Below are positions 62,756-64,000 of a stretch of DNA of 64,000 nucleotides, in pieces. The stretch comes from Aequorivita sublithincola DSM 14238. Its GTDB lineage: Bacteria; Bacteroidota; Bacteroidia; Flavobacteriales; Flavobacteriaceae. The notes below the pieces were generated by a model, which saw only the letters and a list, made by a program, of their open reading frames with translations, had not been told where the DNA came from and did not search any database. How positions within the stretch are numbered: position 1 is the stretch's first letter; every line of letters begins with the position of its first letter. The translations under genes were made by a program, and so were the position numbers. Location of the stretch: the NCBI RefSeq assembly GCF_000265385.1, contig NC_018013.1, positions 3,082,501-3,146,500 on the forward strand, given 5' to 3'.

Positions 62756-63167
62756 TCGTCCTTGGTTGCCAACAATCTAATTTTATTATATAATCGAGAT
62801 GCTAATCCGTTTAATATCAATTAAGAATAACTATGATTACACATTTTAAGCTAACTTAGTATTTCACATTAAATTCATTAGTAGCATCTAAAATGAATCA
62901 AACCCATTGGGTTGTCATTAGTATCATGTTTCTATACTATGTATTGTCTAAATTCTAGAATATGTATAATGTAAAAGAGGAGTGCAAAGCTAAAGAATAA
63001 TATAGCTAATATTGAATTTTAAGAAAAAATTAATACAAATACAACCAAATATCTTCGATAAACCGCATCGTTAATCCGATGAAAGTAGGCTAAATAGAGC
63101 GAAATGCATTAATTAATAATTAGTTATTTGCTAAATTATCAACCAAATAAATCCAAGAAATCCAAAT

Positions 63168-63233
63168 AATCCGCGTTAATCCGCGTAAATCCAATAATCC
63201 GTGTTAATCCGCGTCAATCCGCATAATCTGCGT
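63168..63233. repeat. Decamer array (AATCCGCGTT) entering a gene end
   Basis: Six or seven units of about 10 bp (AATCCGCGTT, AATCCGCGTA, AATCCGTGTT, AATCCGCGTC, AATCCGCAT, AATCTGCGTC). The right half (63204-63233) encodes the last residues and stop codon of the sugar transferase. Confidence 0.8.
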
Positions 63234-63710
63234 CCCCCTCAAAAAAGATTCAATTAAAATCTCTATATCCCCCCAAAACGACCTATTCTGATAATACTCC
63301 AAATTCATCCTAACCTTCTCCGGAAAAATCACCTCATCATTATACTTCATTGGTTCCGCTTTCTTTGCTAAAAGTGCCTCCTCATTAAAATATTTTAAAG
63401 CCGCCCTACTGCAAAGTCCCGGTTTCAATTCCAATAATTTCCTATCCTCTCCTCTTAACATATCGTAATATCCAGGCACATCCGGTCGTGGTCCCACAAA
63501 GCTCATCTGCCCCATCAAAATATTAAATAACTGCGGCAATTCATCCAATTTAGATAGTCTAAGAAAACGTCCATAACCAGATATAGCACCACAACAACTT
63601 TCCATACTGCAAATTTTATAAACTCGAAAATGCTTCCCAAACTGCCCCACTCGGGTCTGTACAAAAATTCCTTTTCCCGTATCAATAAAAGCGAAAAAAG
63701 CCAAAGGCAA
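63204..63710 (-). CDS. Initiating sugar transferase (PglC/WcaJ type), start unclear
   Basis: A phosphoglycosyl transferase that begins capsule or glycan assembly on a lipid carrier. The listed region starts at a TTG (63710), the only ordinary start codon, and gives 168 residues with QTRVGQFGKHFRVYKI, GRFLRLSKLDELPQLFNILMGQMSFVGPRPD near 46-76, and ELKPGLCSRAALKYFNEE. The family N-terminus (PIKRTFDLLLSTIGLL plus the rest of the membrane helix) is clearly encoded further upstream to about 63776 in the same frame. No ATG, GTG or TTG lies there before a stop at 63804-63806, and an ATT repeat sits where the start should be. It may be a pseudogene, an off-phase gene, or use a rare start. Confidence 0.75.
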   Translation of the reverse strand: MPLAFFAFIDTGKGIFVQTRVGQFGKHFRVYKICSMESCCGAISGYGRFLRLSKLDELPQLFNILMGQMSFVGPRPDVPGYYDMLRGEDRKLLELKPGLCSRAALKYFNEEALLAKKAEPMKYNDEVIFPEKVRMNLEYYQNRSFWGDIEILIESFLRGTQIMRIDAD

Positions 63711-63779
63711 AATAACCCACCCAACTGTGAGTAGCCCAATAGTAGAAAGAAGTAAGTCGAAAGTTCTTTTGATGGGATT

Positions 63780-63806
63780 ATTTATTATTATTATTATTAT
63801 TATTTA
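63780..63806. repeat. ATT trinucleotide tract at the sugar transferase 5' end
   Basis: About eight TTA/ATT triplets in a row lie where the sugar transferase start codon is expected. In the gene's frame they read as ATA codons, followed by two AAT codons. Confidence 0.85.
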
Positions 63807-63833
63807 TTCCCGAGTAGTTGTAACCGTGTCACC

Positions 63834-63868
63834 AATCAAAAATCGAAAATCGAAAATCGTTAATCAAC
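63834..63868. repeat. Heptamer array (AATCGAA)
   Basis: Five exact 7-bp units: AATCAAA, AATCGAA, AATCGAA, AATCGTT, AATCAAC. The remaining bases to 64000 show no gene. Confidence 0.8.
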
Positions 63869-64000
63869 CTGCTGTATGCGAAAAGGATAAAAACAAAAAC
63901 AAGAAAAGTAGTTTTTTCAATATTTCTTACATTTTCTTAGACAATTAATAAACATAGAAATTCGCCAAGAACTTCAAAAAAGGAACTTTGCTACAATCAA

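Overview
The window looks like a chromosomal segment from a low-GC member of the Flavobacteriaceae (Bacteroidota). The evidence is the TTG-N19-TATATTTG promoters in front of the rRNA operon, two proteins with type IX secretion (T9SS) sorting tails, the gliding genes gldF and gldG, DUF4294 and DUF1573 proteins, a TonB-dependent receptor with a carboxypeptidase-regulatory-like N-terminus, and weak Shine-Dalgarno use. The genus is not determined here.

Layout. 1-2.9 kb: an rRNA operon on the minus strand (16S, tRNA-Ile, tRNA-Ala, start of 23S) with two near-identical promoters. 3-9.7 kb: DUF4294 protein, M42 peptidase, a decayed MBOAT acyltransferase fragment, an AGCS symporter and two tandem PagL-like lipid A deacylase homologues. 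9.7-17.2 kb: one 2495-residue secreted beta-helix protein built from 14 copies of a five-rung module. 17.6-31.3 kb: housekeeping genes (purC, PhoH, SAM hydrolase, gldFG, dnaN, mnmE), small secreted proteins, a c-type cytochrome and an Msr/DUF427/GNAT run. 31.6-41.1 kb: MscS channel, then a six-gene minus-strand cluster (aminotransferase, nitrilase, VOC, PLP decarboxylase, ATP-grasp ligase, semialdehyde dehydrogenase) that looks like an amine-to-succinate or related pathway. 41.4-45.7 kb: a three-gene cassette of a 254-residue unknown protein, a CHAT protease and a DUF900 alpha/beta hydrolase. 46-54.4 kb: FKBP isomerase, FAD enzyme, sorbosone-type dehydrogenase, TonB receptor, lipoate ligase, a 44-residue membrane protein and azurin. 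54.5 kb to the end: a capsule/exopolysaccharide locus (Wzi-like, Wzc-like, Wza-like, 4,6-dehydratase, DegT aminotransferase, sugar transferase).

Two systems deserve most attention. The CHAT cassette carries the identical pentamer TRSQN in the linkers of both non-protease proteins, written with different codons, so it may be a shared cleavage or recognition site. The intergenic DNA is full of tandem arrays with an exact 7-bp period (at least 14 arrays, nearly all with different words) plus an 8-bp TTCAC family. 18-bp palindromes (TCCCGATAGCTATCGGGA) are embedded in several of these arrays, and one further palindrome copy lies inside a coding sequence. Some arrays run into the 3' ends of genes and supply their last codons.
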